Part shown: in pieces, positions 1 through 12,240 of the stretch | How positions within the stretch are numbered: the first letter of the stretch is position 1 | Layout: every line of letters begins with the position of its first letter | NCBI GenBank assembly: GCA_031841125.1 | Contig: CM063113.1 | Location: forward strand, 16,389,312-16,453,311 | DNA length: 64,000 nucleotides | Direction of reading: 5' to 3' | Origin: Acanthococcus lagerstroemiae | Taxonomy: Eukaryota; Arthropoda; Insecta; Hemiptera; Eriococcidae | Program-made: the position numbers and the translations under genes | Notes under the pieces: generated by a model | What the model saw: only the letters and a program-made list of their open reading frames with translations | The model's database searches: none | Told to the model about the DNA's origin: nothing

Positions 1-80
1 GCCGTAAATAGCCAGGCAGGAAGATTTGTACAGAGATTTACATTGGAGAGGAGAAGGCCACGGTATGTTGTATTTTCTAT
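1..80 (+). repeat. Repeat A, partial copy at window edge
   Basis: The first ~75 bases (core 'tagccaggcaggaagatt', then a 'gagaggagaaggcc' block) match in order the ends of two longer copies at about 5045-5120 and 15475-15535. No coding potential is seen. It is probably the 3' end of a dispersed repeat whose other end lies outside the window. Confidence 0.5.
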
Positions 81-2230
81 ACGGTCATTTGTGTAGTTTC
101 CAAATAGTGGTTTATTATTCTCGAGCTTTTGTGACCTCTCATATCATTTCATTCTCGTAATAAGTTTCTATTCTGCTTCTCCAGTGTAAGGCATGTTGCA
201 GCCTTCCTCTTTGCAGTTTAGTTCATGGACACCACTGCAGTTGTTCCTGTTTTTTTCCTCCATTTTAACATATATCATCTGTTTGATTATTGGTTGGCTG
301 CTCCTTATGCCAAGTCTTACATGTTACATTGGCCGAAAGTTCTCAATTTGGTGACGAATCTAGTTCTAGGATTTCGAGATGTTGGATTTTGGTAACCTGC
401 TTAGTGTTTGCTTTTCCGTCAAAAGGAGGGTAGGTTTTCAATCAGAAAGATTATAAGGAATTAGTTGGAAGTTTCGTCGTTAGATTTTATGGGAAGTCGC
501 TTGGAGTTCAACTTCAGATCACGAAGACGTCTCGAATTTTTATTCTCAAAGTTTAGGAAACAGCTTTTCAATTTGTTCATTTGAAGGAAAATAGCATCAA
601 GGACTAGAACCTTCTTCCAGAGCTTATGCGCTGGAACGTTTTCTACGGGGGGAACGGAAATTTGAGTTGCGAAAATCAAAAAAATAGTTCCTTTGCGTAT
701 CAAGTGCGCCTTCGTCAAATTTCTGAATAGGTTTTGTAATTAAGGACGAGGAACACGAATTATATTTCTTACTTCCTGATTTTTGGATTTTCATGATGGA
801 CATTCCGTGTCTGTTCAATATTACCTTTCATGGTTCTGTACCAAAAGTTTACGCGCACTGGAGTTATAAACGGTGACACTATAAACTTGACTTTCCAACT
901 CCTAATTATTTTCTTTTTCTTCTTTTGTATGTTCCTTTAAGCTATTACTTTCATTTTTCCAACACGAGAAACGTGTCCGAATAAACTTTTCGAGATTGTT
1001 GGTCGGCGCCGGTCGCACAAATTACTTTTTCAACTCGATGACAACTCAGATGGCGGAAATGTCATTTTTTACCTTGAATCTGAACTACTGTAGCGAATTT
1101 TTAGGCCTGGAAAAAGCGAGAGGGAGAAGAGGAAGTAAAAAAATACGATCTTCAGTAAATTTTGCGTCATTATGTAAATCATAAAATCACTACAACCTCA
1201 TGGATTGTATTCTCTTGTCGACCGAATGTGGTGACGATTCGAATCAGGAAAAAAAACTGTAAAGTCGAATGAATTAATTTGAATGTAAAAATTCGAATTC
1301 TCTTACATCCTTCGAAATTTTGTTGCGAATGATTCGATTTTCTCATTCTGCAATGAAAGCAAGAATTTGTTACTAAGAATGAAAATCCTTTCATAATCCT
1401 ACGTAGCGCTGGGCGAGTGAGTGGCCCCTTGAGTTCAAACGGCATTGCGCGTATTTTTTTTTTTAGCTTTGGTATTAAACTATTCCGTTTGATGTGGAAC
1501 AGCATCAGCCGCTTCGACAGCCTTTTACCCAGCACGGATTCAGATTTAAAAAAGCGCCCCGTGCGTTATACTCCAGCGATGCCTTTCACTTTCAGAAAAT
1601 TCGTCTATTACTTTTTTTTTTGCTGTACCCCCCGTTTCGGTGTTTTTCCACATCACTGATAACGAAAGCATACATACAGAATGTGGTATGAAAATCCCCT
1701 CCATCTTTTTTTTACTTTTTTTAAAAAATATTTATTTATTAATAACTTAGTCGGATTAATGCGTGACCTAGAACATCCTCAAATGCTGCGTGTTAATTTA
1801 TTTTAGTATGCGAAATTTTCTGGCCATCAAGAAGGGGACTAAAAAGTTCGACCAACTTTAGCATTTCAAACGGAAACATATCACAAGGTTTAGGTCATTG
1901 ATTTGGAAAATCCAATCAAATTTTTGATGTGATTCTGACTGTGGTCCGAAATCCGACTTCTGTCTATTTCAAGAGACCAAATTTGCTTCCATGAAAACAC
2001 TGAACAAAATATCGGTATACTTCCGTCGTGTGGGATTACTACTCCTCTGTGGTGCCTACTCGTCGCTTCGATTCGCCGGCTAGCCAGATAACACGCATCA
2101 GAGCAAAGATCCGCCTGTGTTTCTGGCTTGGTTACAAGTACGCCTGGCCACAGATCTTTAGGGAGGATTCGCCAGAACTGAGCAAAAGAGTGAACGACGG
2201 GTGCGGTGCCACAAATAGGGCTGTATGTTT
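81..2230. other. Gene-free stretch
   Basis: Short open frames occur on both strands but none has a recognisable motif, codon bias or splice context. I see only AT-rich unique-looking DNA with homopolymer T and A runs (for example near 1455-1465 and 1608-1620). Confidence 0.5.
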
Positions 2231-2363
2231 GGAGTGTGGACGTAGGCTATTTTGGATCCAACCGTGCTCGTGGATGCCGAGTTGACTACGCGGTGCCGTC
2301 TGCGTAGTTGGACTCGTAATTCACGGACGCGATAGGATCCAAAATGGCGTATGTTCGCACTCC
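2231..2363. repeat. Imperfect 60-bp inverted repeat (hairpin)
   Basis: The arm 2231-2290 and the reverse complement of 2303-2363 align over their full length at about 75% identity, sharing the core 'attttggatcc' and the inner end 'ttg-actacg'. The loop is 12 bases. Weaker symmetry continues outward for some tens of bases on both sides. This is the structure of a decayed fold-back element or a MITE with long arms; no target duplication was found. Confidence 0.6.
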
Positions 2364-2483
2364 CCATAAGAGCTCTACCACAAGATCTAACTCCAAACAG
2401 GTAAATGTCCTTAGTCAACTACGTATTTTTAATCGCATCTGTGACCTGTGATATCGTAACATAGCGTCGATGCAATGTATATT

Positions 2484-2920
2484 CACAATTGAAGATACGG
2501 TTTCCAAACTGCTCTTAGTCCAAGAAAAATCGAAATGCGGTTTTCAGCGCTACCTAGTGGCCAATGCGAGCACTACAAAAGTAATTTTATGAATCTCGAT
2601 ACCTCGTTCGATGGTCGAATTCCGCGCATTCATAGAGCAGCGCTGGTGGAGGCAGCGTTTTGTTGTTTTCTTGTATTACCTCCAGTGCCAAACTGCCCTT
2701 TGTCCACGATTTTCGACCACTTTTCCTTCAATAATTGTAGATAGGCTGCATTCTCATTTTTGTGCGTTTTTGGTAGTATGGCATAGGATTCAGGCTACTC
2801 GCTTGTACCATTTACAGAAGTTTTAAATGAACTGGTACAGTGTAGCACAGTTTTTATCAATTTCCCCCAAAAAATAATTTTTGGACTACGGGCAGTTTGG
2901 AAACCGTATCTTCACTTGTG
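2484..2920. mobile_element. MITE with ~39-bp terminal inverted repeats
   Basis: The left end 2484-2522 and the reverse complement of 2882-2920 match at about 35 of 39 positions, with the perfectly shared core 'gaagatacggtttccaaact'. The 437-bp body has no transposase, only short frames. It is a non-autonomous DNA transposon of unassigned superfamily, since no clear target duplication is visible at the edges. Confidence 0.7.
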
Positions 2921-3358
2921 TACGACATTATCTGCGAGTTTGGGAGAGACGCCGTCGCATATAATCAGATTTCTGAGCCGACTCCAATTTGTGCTCTCGA
3001 ACCTAAATTTAATATTTTCAAATTCGTACAATTTGATACGATTCAGAATATCGAGTAAAGCAACGCAATAGGGATTTTTTTTTGGTCGCTGAGTTTAAGA
3101 GTCCGATCATATTTTTGATGCCACCCCAATTGGCCTGATTTCGACGTTTTCTCTTCGCCAAATGACTTTGCTGAATTGAGCGAAGTATCGGGGTGGGGTT
3201 TCAAGTCACTGATTTTGAAGCTGTAGTTAGATTTTTGATCCGATTTTTGTCCAGGATCTGATTTTTCGCCTTCCAAGAGCCCAAATTTACTTTGTTGAAA
3301 AAATTGAAAAATATCAGAATTAATAAGCAGTATATTTTGAAAATCTAATCAGTTTTCT

Positions 3359-3382
3359 GATCATCATCATCATCATCATCAT
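3359..3382. repeat. (ATC)n microsatellite
   Basis: About eight uninterrupted copies of a TCA/ATC trinucleotide. Confidence 0.9.
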
Positions 3383-3497
3383 AATTTCAAAAATTTTTGA
3401 AATGAGAGACGCCCTGAGAATGGGTATTCCACCGTCAAAGGGGTAGGAACCGTCTGATATAGCTCTCCCTCAAATGGTGGAAACTATCCTCTTGTAA

Positions 3498-4717
3498 TAC
3501 GAGGTATGACAATGAAATTCGTGGCCGTATTTTTTTGTGGTAACACTGGAGACATGTGCACAGCGACACCTTGTTTCTACATACATGTTTCAAGAGTTAT
3601 CAGTGAAAATTTGAAGTCATTTCAGTGTTGCCGGATCCAAAATCCGAAATGCCGTACCAATGTCCTAAAATAGCCGGGCAGGCTTTCTGACTAGAAATTA
3701 ATGGTTTTTGATTTCATTTTTTCTATTATTAGCGTTAGTTAATGGTCCCCAGTTCATTCATCATTGAGAAAAAAACTCTAAAAAGGCTTTCTGTGAACCT
3801 GTGTGAGGATCAGTTTCGTTCTTTTGTTCTCATATCTCATAGCTGATTCAGTGTTATTTAGTTTTGGAATTTTTTAGAAGCATATCGGTATGATGGCTGA
3901 AAAGCCGTAATTTTTGGGCACGGTACCGTGCAGCCGTGTCGTACTGAAACTGCCGTTCTGGCAACACTGAGTCATTTGAACCCATAGTTCTGAACATACG
4001 ATTTTTTTTTCTCTAGTAAGTGTGACGTGCCATTTCCTTAGTTATGAACGAATTAATTGAACAGTGAGTGATCATTAAATTCTTGATAAAGTCAGGAAAA
4101 TCGAATAATGAGATTATGAAGCAGCTTCAACTTGTTTACAGCCATGATGCCTTAAAGAAGTCAGCTGTTAAAAAGTGAGGGACGCGGTTCCGAAAGGGGC
4201 AGGACTGGTTTGAAGTTATCGCTGGAGTGAAAGGATTTATGGAAGCCAACCGTAAACTAACAACAAGAGATGTCCCTGAAAAAAACTGGTATTAATGCCG
4301 AAACCGTGCGATTAATTTTAACCCGTGATTTGAGCATGAGAACATTGTGTGCCAATGTGGTTTCAAAGCCTTCCTTACACGCGACAATCGTTGTACGCAA
4401 ACAGCCGTGTTGGAACTCCTGCTCTACTCACCAGATCTGGCCTCGTGTGACTTCTTTCTGTTCTCCAAACTGAAAGAATTCATGAAGGGCACACATATCT
4501 GGTATCAGTTGAGGGCATCAAAGAAGATTTGGTAAGCGTTCTGCAGGAGCTCACGGAAAAGGATTTTCTGGGGTGCTTCACCGTATGGAACACGCGAATG
4601 CTCAAATGTATTAAGTTTAAAGAGGAGTATTTTGAAGGAGACAATATTGATGTAGACAAATTCTAATTTTAAATGTATTAAAAAAATCGAACACGAAATT
4701 TACTGTTGCAGGTTTTT
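3498..4717 (+). mobile_element. Mariner-like element, internally deleted
   Basis: A transposase relic (4044-4666) is flanked by ends that resemble mariner inverted repeats. The left end near 3498-3526 begins 'tacgaggtatgacaatgaa' and the right end near 4690-4716 is its imperfect reverse complement (shared inner part around 'cacgaa'). A TA dinucleotide stands at the left edge, as expected for Tc1/mariner. Ends are about 70% alike, so the copy is old. Repeat A begins immediately to the right. Confidence 0.6.
4044..4666 (+). pseudogene. Mariner transposase pseudogene
   Basis: Translation in shifting frames gives the order typical of mariner transposases: an N-terminal HTH segment (about 4070-4160), the stretch reading ETVRLILTRDLSMR (about 4297-4340), then the C-terminal catalytic landmark YSPDLASCDFFLF (about 4423-4470) and an ending that includes FEGDNIDVD (stop at 4664-4666). 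In-frame TGA codons occur at 4065 and about 4158, a frameshift lies near 4278, and roughly 130 codons holding the first catalytic aspartates are missing between the two conserved blocks. The family's third acidic residue motif (PDLxxCD) remains, but the protein cannot be functional. Nothing indicates domestication. Confidence 0.8.
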
Positions 4718-5140
4718 TGAGATTTTTGAGAGAAAGCTAGAAAGAGATGTGTTTAGTCTGAATCGCAGCGGGGGCATTTAAAATGACAGAAACGAAAGAT
4801 TGTAGAAAAAGCGCGTGTAATGATCGATTGATGATAAAAGCAGATCTTCGTGAGTGCTATCAGAAATGTGACAGAAGTGAACTGATATGAACGGATGTCT
4901 TACCTGTCTGATCGATGGAGAAGAAGAAGAGTGAGTCATGAAAATAAAAATAAGAAGTAGAAGAAGAAGGACGTGGTTTAGAAAAGATCATGCCAGATAT
5001 ACAGGAATGCAGGAAACAAAAGACGTTTGCGAAACGTTTGCATCGTGCTACAGAGAAAGTAGCCAGGTAGAACGATTTATACAAAAATGTTTATTCGCGA
5101 GGAGAGGGTCGTCGCATTGTCATACCGCGTATATCATTTC
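4718..5140. repeat. Repeat A, long copy
   Basis: Aligns by eye over ~400 bp with 15165-15540, sharing in order 'gatgtgtttag', 'ttgtagaaaaagc', 'gagtgagtcatg', 'ggaatgcagga' and 'agtagccaggtag'-type blocks. Divergence is roughly 25-30%. No transposase or RT motif is seen, so it may be a SINE-like or MITE family. It lies directly between the mariner relic and the MITE at 5144. Confidence 0.6.
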
Positions 5141-5143
5141 ACA

Positions 5144-5885
5144 TGAGGAGCGCACTTCCAAAGTGACCTAACTGCGAAATCAAGATTTTTTAGTGAATGG
5201 CGCCATCTGTTTGGAGGGGCCGTAAACTACATTAGTACCCGTCTGGCATCACCCAACAACGCGTAGTTCCTCTCTACTGATGCGATGTACTTCCAAAGTG
5301 ACCCTAAATCCAAAAAAGTTGTTTGTATGCGAATATTGTCAGTGTATTGTTCATTTCTAAGTAATTATTAATCGAAATTCCTGTTCGGCAAATTCCTGAA
5401 ATGTACGCCACTTTCGAATACTACGACAGTCACTGAATAAAAAAATTTTAAAACCATTTTTTAACCCTTTAATTATATTCTCTTGCAGGAAAAATTGACT
5501 TTTTCAGTAAAATGAGCATTCTTTTTCGAAAACTAATTTGAGCAAAAGTAGGTACACATGCTGAAGCTACGATATAAGCATTTTCGACCCGATTTCTTGT
5601 CACATATACCCTTTTAAAGCGATTAATCAATCGGTACGATTTTTCATTTTTGTACTTTCAAAGTGACCTAACTGCATGAGTTTGTTTTCAAAACGCTGTC
5701 TCGCCGCGGTAGGGGTATACGTTGCCAAAACAAAAACGACAAAGTTTTCTTAGAAGGTTGAACGTGTCGATGCCATTAAAAAAAAATTCGTTACTCCACT
5801 ACTTTTGCTTATAGAGTGTTTTTCTTGTTTTTCTAAAAACGAAAATTTTGCAGTTAGGTAGGTCGCTTTCAAAGTGAGCTCCTCA
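5144..5885. mobile_element. MITE family B, composite copy
   Basis: It begins TGAGGAGCGCACTTCCAAAG and ends with the inverse (ctttcaaagtgagctcctca). The same termini bound a 250-bp element at 22119-22368. The terminal motif 'cttncaaagtgacc' recurs internally at about 5287 and 5653 in direct orientation, so this 742-bp copy is probably two or more family members inserted into one another or an unequal fusion. No coding capacity. Confidence 0.7.
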
Positions 5886-6530
5886 CATGTCTTTGAGGTC
5901 GCTGACCTCATTTTCGGAGTTGTATGAAACCTAGCCGTTACGCAAAAGGTACCACAGAAAACTTCGTAATTAGTACAAATGAGTTGTGCTACATAGAGTC
6001 ATATGTTCCGGATTTTTTAGGACTAGGACTGGTACGCCTACCTCAGGTTCGAATCCTTACAGAGTTCAAACCCAGTTGGTCTGGCAGTGACATCTCCGCT
6101 GCACGATACCCTCAGCTGTGTGATGACGCCATCGATGTGAACCTTGTTTGATGACGTCATTATCGCATCTCATCTGGGGGTCCTTAGTTATGACATCATC
6201 AGCAGTTTTGTTTTTGCAATTTTATTTCACCGACGTTATTTTACGGATCGTAAACGTGAATATCTGGTTCAGTGGCACGTAGCATCGATCCATGTGGGTT
6301 GGGCCGCGAAGCCCCGTAGTTTCGATTAATTAAATATTCCAAGTAATTAAACATCTCAGGTAAACTCCTGTGGTACCTTCTAGTAGGAGTTATGTTGAAC
6401 ATGACCCTGGAAATGAGGTTACCGTTGTATCAAACAAGCCCTTGAAAGTGTCTGCCCTCATTTGGCCTCTGTCTTGTTTTCTTGGTTTCTTTGGTCTCCT
6501 CCCTCGATGAGCTACCTCGTTCCGTCTGGA
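5886..6530. other. Gene-free stretch
   Basis: Two open frames of 60-75 codons lie here, but neither shows motifs or splice-site context. Nothing supported. Confidence 0.45.
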
Positions 6531-6534
6531 TTTG

Positions 6535-6795
6535 TCTCTATGCCTTTGGACTCACTAGAGTCTCTTAATAAATTTTTAATGCGACACTAGATACTCTTTT
6601 GGAAAGTCTCTGGACTTACTTGAGATTTCTCTCGACATTTCGGAGGCACCTCTGAAAGCTGATAAGGCAATAAAACCTGAAAAATGTTGGTAATTCTGAC
6701 TCCGACTCTCTCTTTTAGAGCCTTCGCCACCTTCTCCCCCTCTGATCTTGGAAAATTTGATGATAGTGAGCATTTTCCTTTTTTGACCCCCACTC
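6535..6795. repeat. Repeat C, copy 1
   Basis: This 260-bp stretch shares long matches with 9250-9327 plus 9618-9800, including 'atttctctcgacatttcgg', 'aggcacctctgaaagctga' and 'gatcttggaaaatttgatga'. It is the uninterrupted version of the locus into which the hAT MITE inserted in copy 2, and so gives the ancestral empty-site structure. Confidence 0.75.
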
Positions 6796-6799
6796 TGGT

Positions 6800-9245
6800 T
6801 GGCATCCTCTCTCCTGGCTCATCTGGACCCTGTCGCTCCATATTACTTTTTATGTATTACTTTTTGTGTTTTTATTATATTTTATTTCACTTATTTTATT
6901 TATTTATTATTCTATTTTTACTAATAATTTTCGTTTTCAATCGTTGAATTTATATTATACTCATAAATTGTTCTGAAGTGTACAGAGAGTCTTGTTTAAG
7001 GGCATATCTGCTGTGCACTCCTCCTCCATATGTAAAATAAAAATAAATGAAATATTTCTGTGTGCGAAAATAAATAAAATTACGAGACTAAACTCACATG
7101 GTAACTTTTGGTCAGAGGTTAGGTTTGAAATGACTCCGAAAATGAGGTTAGTACCCTCGAAAATAAACTAAATTGTATATAATGATGTGAGAATAGCCTC
7201 CATTTTACTGGGGAGTGGGACCCACCGAAAGTTTCTTACCCCTTTGGCAGTGGAATCTGCGTTTCTGTACTGCTATACCTTGAGACATAGGACTCGCACT
7301 CTCAACCCTCTCTCCCCTCCATGATTCTATTAAAGCTTGTTTTTCTTTTGACACGCAGAAGATTGGTTGCTCCGTTCAACCCTTTTTCCTCTCATTCTAT
7401 TCGAACTCATTCTATTTGCACGCAGAAGGTTGGTTGCTCCGACAGGCACACTTCCATGCAGCTCTACCTCGTCCAGCACTAAGCTAATTGTACGCATCAA
7501 TAATCGGCGTCCGTCTTTTTGTACAGGCGCTCTCATTTTCATTTGCAATACCCGTAAGTTCGCGTGCACATGCAATTTTCCTCGTGATTCGTTTTCCCTT
7601 CGTCGGCATCGCCATTTTCTGTTTATATCATTTGTGTTCGATATAACCGGAGTCGAGCCGATCTCGTGCTGTATTGAAATGGTTACCAGACCATATGGCA
7701 TCTAATATCGCGCTTTCGCTATTTCCACATATAACGTTTCGATTTCAATTCCACTTGGATTTACGGTTCCCCGCCGCTCCCTCGGTCGCCGCATTTCGCT
7801 CTTGTTTTGAACACATTCGCGGTGGTCGCTCGCTGGGTGCATGCGTTTTTCGAAAACGTCTTCAATTACACCCCGGAATCGCCCTCCTTCGTTTCATTAA
7901 CTCGCGTTCATTTGCCATTTGCCTTTACGAGTATTTACATCTGTTTCGGCGATCGCTAGTACGTGTCGGAGTCGCTTAATTGCGCGATTTCAATCTGGTC
8001 GATGCGATTTCGACGAACTCTCGACTCGACCGCCAGTTTTTAACCCGAGACCATGAACTCGGTATGATACGACGACGAGATTCTACTCGTTTTTATGTAG
8101 CTAGATTGAGTGGTTAGATTCGAGGCTGTGGAACCACTCCATCGATTCACATCACGCATCCCAGAAAGTGACCTGCTGCTTCGGCTCTTGACTACGACCG
8201 TTTCAGGTCTCAGTGTCACGCCTCCGACTCGATTAGTTAAATAAGATCCGAGTTGACCGTGGTTCTCCCTCGAAAATATTTATTCAATCCTATGACCATG
8301 TATATACTAGATTCTGGACCTTAATATGTACTATACTTGAGGAATATGTTGATAACTTAGATATTATCGAGTTTATTGAAGAGACACTTTTCGAAAACGC
8401 GATTAATCATGTTTCTAAATCGTTAGGAAGCACAAAACACCGTCGTCAGGTCTCAATTATTTCTTCAATTTTCGATAAAAGCTAGCCCTTAACGAATTCA
8501 TTCTAGAAATTCCATTTTCAAAGCAAAGATACTTTTAAAATACAAGGTGAGAAAAACTTCCAAAAAGTGAACTCCTACTGTGTTTTTGAATTGGAATACA
8601 TAGCGAATGGACTTACTATTGAGCAGGTATTATGATAACGCGAATGAAAATTATTTTTTGCAATTCGACAGAGATCTGGATCAGTTAGGGTTTCTTACTA
8701 GCTTTTTAATTAGAAAATTTGTGATAACAAGAATGAAAATAATTCATTCTAAGGGGGCATTTCTCATTTCAAGAGATAAGTCTCATTTAGGATACTTCAC
8801 TGATGATGGCATAACAGCTGAAAGCGCTCTGGAATACAGAAGAAGAAAAAGTGAATTGGCATACCCTATACATGGAATATTACCAAGTTCACTCACACTT
8901 CGAAATGGAAACTAATCATTTGATTTTGTTCAAATACTATAATGTGACGTCTTATAAATGGTGCACATTCGATTCAAAATTGTATATGTATGTTCATTCT
9001 CAGGTAATTAAAACGAATTGATTGGGGTATGATAAATCAATATTTAAAGTGCCTGTTTGATGGAATCGGAGGATCATTATTATAGAGCCTATAGAGATAT
9101 CAAAATCTTGGCTCACATATTTTTCACTTTACGAGACAACAGAAAAGATCCACGATCCATAACGTTAAAATTTTGAAATTCGTATAATTTCTAACAACTT
9201 TGATGTACTTTACCTGTGCAACTATGACTCTGAAATGCGATTGGT
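6800..9245. other. Gene-free stretch
   Basis: AT-rich at 6850-6960, with a more GC- and CpG-rich block at about 7350-8260. That block has open frames of 100-123 codons on both strands but none resembles a known protein. It might be a 5' UTR/promoter or an unrecognised exon region. A 102-codon frame at 8607-8915 has no recognisable motif. Confidence 0.4.
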
Positions 9246-9249
9246 TCTG

Positions 9250-9805
9250 TCTCTTTGTCTCCAAACTCATTAGAACCTTTTCATAAATCTTTGATGCGAC
9301 ATTAATCTTTTAGAAAGCCTGTATACGCAGGCTGACCAAATATACTTTTTTAAAGAGTATTTTACTCTTTTTTTTTTCATGAAAAAATAGAGAACTCTCT
9401 CTTTTTCTTAAAATCGTCAATAAATCGGCGATTTATACTCTTTTTTCCTTTTCAGCAGAGTTGTACTTTTTTCTGCTATTTTTGATCAGCGAAGATTTTT
9501 TTTAAAATCATTTTACGAAGGAAACATGATAGAAAATAAAGTTCGTCAGCCGTTTTTACAAACATTTTCATCTATACTCTTTTTGTCCTGAAAACATCTG
9601 GTCAGCCTGTGTATACATATTTGGATTTCTCTCGACATTTCGGAGGCACCTCTGAAAGCTGACAAGGTAATAGATCTGGAAAATTTTGGTAATTTTGACT
9701 CCGACTCTCTCTTAGAGCCTTCAGTACCTTCTCTTTTTTCTGATCTTGGAAAATTTGATGATAATGAGCGTCTTCCTTACTTGCCCCCCCCCCCAGTAAT
9801 AAAGT
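9250..9805. repeat. Repeat C, copy 2, split by a MITE
   Basis: The left part (9250-9327) and right part (9610-9805) together match copy 1 at 6535-6795. The interruption is the hAT-type MITE 9328-9609. A C-homopolymer at about 9785-9795 ends the matching region. Confidence 0.75.
9328..9609. mobile_element. hAT-type MITE with 8-bp target duplication
   Basis: The 282-bp insert begins CAGGCTGACCA and ends TGGTCAGCCTG, a perfect 11-bp inverted repeat. It is flanked by TGTATACG on the left and TGTATACA on the right, a 7/8 match. Terminal CAG and 8-bp duplication are hAT superfamily hallmarks. The interior is T-rich with repeated 'actctttttt' blocks and no coding sequence. Repeat C copy 1 supplies the empty site, which confirms the insertion boundaries. 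Confidence 0.85.
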
Positions 9806-9809
9806 CATC

Positions 9810-10845
9810 TAAAGTACATATTTCTGAGTCTGAATTTTCTTGGATTTTATGAAGGAGATGTGTTACATTAATGAGAGCCGGGAGGGGGTAAATAAACCAT
9901 CTCCTCCTTTTGAAAGTTCTCCAAAAATGCAGAATTTTATGTTCTTGAAATGAGTACCTCCTGGACGTGCTTTACTCCTGTCCTCATCTCCATTCCAACC
10001 CATTCTAACTTCCACCTTCACCATGAATTTTTTTTTAACGATATGTATAATGAAGAAATGATCGTTAGCCCTTGTGTGCACCTTATCACTTTCTTGTTCT
10101 CATTATTCACTTTCCCTCCCCGCCTCGTGAATAAAAACAGAGTACATATTTATAAAAGAAAACTTGTTTTAAAATGCATGGGAGAGGGCCACTAAAAGAG
10201 GAGTGAGGAAGAGGATACGAACAGGCTATATTCTTAGGGGGAAGGAGTGAAATATTGTAAATACAGTTTTTTAATCTATGAAGAGGAGTGGAAAGGGGAA
10301 ATGGGTAATGTGTATCCAAGAAGCGACAATCATTTTTTCTTTGTACGTATGGATTTTTAAATGTTCATGGAGAAGAATGAGTGAAAAGGGAGTGGACTGC
10401 TGAAAGAAAAAAGAATATGATATGTCCTGGAGGTATAAGACCTACTTCAAAGAGAAGGAATCGTGTTTTCATTTTTCTTTTTGTTCGTAAATCTGCATTT
10501 TCGGAGAAACATTTGCAAGGGGAGGGGAAGGAAAATGAATAAATGAATAATCCCCCATTGGCTGACTCTCATTAATGGGACACATCCTTGTTATGAAATT
10601 AAACAAAATTCAATCTCGAAAATACTGTAGGTGACTTTTTGTACTTCATGGAAAATTTTACAGCAAAATGACGTAGTTTACATGTATTTTCTCGTAAGAG
10701 ACTGTGAGGCCCCTGATTTTCAATTTTTATTTCTTCAAAATCTTACAAAACTTATTATTCATCTACCTGACAGAGTACCGATTTTAGGAGTGAAACGATT
10801 GAGAAGGTGAAATTTTTTCCTTGAACATAAAGTACATATTATTAA
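9810..10845. other. Gene-free stretch
   Basis: Mixed AT-rich DNA with purine-rich runs on the plus strand (10190-10560). No gene, repeat unit or RNA structure recognised. Confidence 0.45.
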
Positions 10846-10849
10846 AGAA

Positions 10850-12240
10850 TTGATTATCTAATCATCGATTATTAAATCGTTGATCCCTGGGTGAATCACT
10901 ATGGATTATTAAATTATTAAACTATCGAACTTTTATCTATACTTGAAAAACAATAATCGATAAATGAATCATATCTACCTGAGACCAATCCCTCCATAGT
11001 CAATGTAGTAAAATTATGTTTGCACAAGGTAGTAAGTACAAAATGGAGGCTATGCAAATTTTGCCCAAAAATTACTATAAAATCAGTTGTTGATTATCGA
11101 ATCATCAATTATGAAATTATCGATTTCGAAACCAAATTATCATCAGTTATTAAACTATTGAATCATTAATTATCATAATATCAACTCTTCATCAATAATC
11201 GAGGATTCTTCGTTGATAATCAGACCATATCTATTTGACAGTCATCCCTCCCAGTTCCGTTAATAAAATACAGAAACCCGTAAATACTAAATGAGAGATA
11301 CACAAGTATTGGCGTAAATTTTATTATAAAAACTGAAATTATTGAATTATTGATTCAAATTGTCATTCTCGAAGGTAGATCACTGTCGATCATAAATCAT
11401 ATTACTAAATCTTTATCATTGAATAAGAAATCATCAGTAATCGAATTAGGTTATTTTGTAATATTATTTGATAGTGATCCCTACACCGTCGTGTTAGTAA
11501 AGTTGTATACTCAGAACGCCGTAAATATGAAATTGAGCTAAACTGGCTTTGGACATTGTACATTACACTGCAACAGCTTCACAATTTATATTATGTATTT
11601 TAGTAGATAATTTTCATGCATTTTTAAGCGTTGAGCATAGTACTCTCTGGTCCGTTTTTTCTGCCAAATCAGAATTTGGATATCTGAACGTGTTCTAAAT
11701 TTGTAAAATTCCTTTTACAATAAATTACTATTTGCGTTCTTTCAAGTGGTAACTTCGTTTCGATTCCAGTTGATATATTATTATCCATCTACCGGTGTAG
11801 CAACTATAAATTTCCTGAGCTCTTTCAAAAAAGATACGTCCGTAGTAGGCTATTCTAGATCGCAAAAAATAGTTTTCAGCTTGAAATATACCCAAAGTTA
11901 CTTCTTTAACTACGTAAAACACGAGTTTATTCATAATATTATTGCTTCCTGTTGTTATCAAATCATTAATAATTATTGAGTATTGAATCATCAATTTTTA
12001 GATTATCATTGATTTTGGGTGCAGATCATCATCGGTTTTTAAATTGTCGAACTATCAATTATCAAATTCTCAAATTATTGTCAATGAGTAAAAATCATGG
12101 TCGATAAAGTAATCCTGTTATCGGTTTGATGACAATCCATCCACAGCTTTGTTAATAAAATTGCATACGTAAAACGCCGTAAATACGATATGAAGGCCAC
12201 GCAACCTCGTGTATAAATTATATTATTCAATAATTTTTCA
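10850..12240. repeat. Diverged long-unit tandem repeat
   Basis: A recurring unit of about 230-260 bp can be followed by two landmarks. One is an AT-rich 'attattaaattattaaac' type run. The other is a block resembling 'tccctcc..gttaataaaat.....acgccgtaaata', seen near 10988, 11246, 11478 and 12136. Between the third and fourth copies about 400 bp of other sequence intervenes (11540-11950). Copies differ strongly (about 30-40%), so the array is old. It is not coding. Confidence 0.6.

Noticed and set aside
8607..8915. 102-codon open frame on the plus strand
   Set aside because: No motif, ordinary AT-rich composition, no splice context or neighbours; likely chance.
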